Shown here in pieces: positions 41,252 to 41,769 of a stretch of 41,769 bases of DNA. The position numbers and the translations under genes were made by a program. The notes beneath the pieces were generated by a model. The model ran no database searches. It was not told the origin of the DNA and saw nothing but the letters and a program-made list of their open reading frames with translations. The stretch is from an uncultured Clostridia bacterium (GTDB lineage Bacteria; Bacillota; Clostridia; TANB77; CAG-508): positions 1 to 41,769 of the forward strand of contig CALXAQ010000113.1 of NCBI GenBank assembly GCA_944386335.1. The letters are read 5' to 3'. Positions within the stretch are counted from its first letter, which is position 1, and every line of letters begins with the position of its first letter.

Positions 41252-41769
41252 TTGAATACAAATTATTCAGAAAACAACCAATTAATCCTAGTTGGTAAAG
41301 TAACAAGTGAGAAAAAATTTAGTCACGAAATTTATGGAGAGAAATTCTACATATTTGACTTAAAAGTACCTCGTTTAAGTGGAAATGCAGATATTATTCC
41401 AATTACTATTTCAGAAAGGTTATTATTGGAACAAGATTTAGAACCTGGTAAAAACATTATTATAGAGGGGCAATTTAGATCTTATAATAGCTATGAAAAC
41501 GAAAAAAACAGATTAGTATTAACTGTATTTGCCAAAGAAATTAAATTTGCAGAAAATCAAGAGGAAGAATTTAAACCTAGCAAAGAAAACACTTCTAATG
41601 AAGTTGTATTAGATGGATTTATTTGTAAAAAACCAATTTACAGAAAAACACCATTTGGAAGAGAAATTTCTGATATTTTACTTGCAGTAAATAGAGCTTA
41701 TAATAAATCAGACTATATTCCATGTATTGCATGGGGACGTAATGCTAGATTTTGTGAAAATATAGCAGT
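41252..41769 (+). CDS. Single-stranded DNA-binding-like protein with two OB folds, partial
   Basis: The frame is open to the window end (172 complete codons) and begins at TTG 41252, eight bases after GGGGAGG; no ATG fits. Residues about 8-100 form one OB fold (LILVGKVTSEKKF, then IIIEGQFRSYNSYENEKNRLVLTVFA). A second starts at about 120 (VVLDGFICKKPIYRKTPFGREISDILLAVNR, then YIPCIAWGRNARF), close to SSB/PriB signatures. This double-OB layout is seen in some clostridial SSB paralogs. The C-terminal end is outside the window. Confidence 0.8.
   Translation, partial: MNTNYSENNQLILVGKVTSEKKFSHEIYGEKFYIFDLKVPRLSGNADIIPITISERLLLEQDLEPGKNIIIEGQFRSYNSYENEKNRLVLTVFAKEIKFAENQEEEFKPSKENTSNEVVLDGFICKKPIYRKTPFGREISDILLAVNRAYNKSDYIPCIAWGRNARFCENIA

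Noticed and set aside
1..41769. CRISPR array, prophage, insertion sequence or toxin-antitoxin locus
   Set aside because: No regularly spaced direct repeats, no transposase, integrase or structural phage genes, and no recognisable toxin-antitoxin pair were seen in any frame.

Overview
The window is AT-rich (roughly 30% G+C by eye) chromosomal DNA from a spore-forming low-GC Gram-positive bacterium, most likely an uncultured gut-type Clostridia member. The evidence is the sporulation genes (SleB-type cortex hydrolase, YlbJ/SpoVV, a PdaB-like deacetylase), a CIRCE element on hsp20, the dnaG-rpoD operon, a MurT/GatD-type pair, strong AGGAGG ribosome binding sites, TTGACA-17-TATAAT promoters, and a tmRNA tag ending in EYALAA. 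There is no phage, insertion sequence, CRISPR array or rRNA operon.

Layout. 1-6.2 kb: pyrG, sleB-like, then yqeG - A24 prepilin peptidase - pepP and efp - zinc-ribbon protein. 6.3-8.1 kb: M23 peptidase and GtrA (minus), tRNA-Trp (minus) and tmRNA (plus). 8.1-10.3 kb: a divergent deacetylase/glycosyltransferase pair. 10.5-14.6 kb: CarD, dnaG-rpoD and tRNA-Met. 14.7-17.7 kb: small hypothetical proteins, YlbJ and hsp20. 17.8-27.3 kb: mfd, a SpoU methyltransferase, asnS (minus), aspS, mnmA and a small protein. 27.3-32.5 kb: a deacetylase (minus), a candidate small RNA, murT/gatD-like genes and an amidohydrolase. 32.6-36.8 kb: a membrane protein, cysteine desulfurase, two half-size TauE/SafE proteins, small proteins and murI. 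36.8-41.8 kb: an LPKTG surface protein with its sortase, a pilin-like Cys/His-rich protein, a PdaB-like protein, an unrecognised gene and a two-OB-fold SSB-like gene cut by the window end.

Main discovery. Four genes (pyrG, mfd, cysteine desulfurase and a polysaccharide deacetylase) are each broken by a single +1 frame change. In all four the last zero-frame codon is CGG. Skipping its C and reading GGA or GGU restores a conserved glycine and the rest of the protein. I inspected every CGG I could find on coding strands. These four are the only in-frame CGG codons in the window; more than 40 others fall out of frame (ACG-GTA, AAC-GGA, GCG-GAT and so on). CGA, CGC, CGU, AGA and AGG are used normally. 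The simplest reading is that CGG is unassigned, probably through loss of tRNA-Arg(CCG), and acts as a programmed +1 frameshift signal of the form C-GGN. Similar +1 events at CGG-A type sites are known from glass-sponge mitochondria, and CGG is unassigned in Mycoplasma capricolum. I know of no described bacterial system that uses CGG this way.

Other points of interest: an in-frame UGA in aspS, a MurT/GatD pair that appears to have lost its glutaminase catalytic residues, a short hairpin repeat family that follows terminators, two very long A tracts inside dnaG, a hairpin-bridged ribosome binding site, and a promoter-to-terminator small RNA unit.
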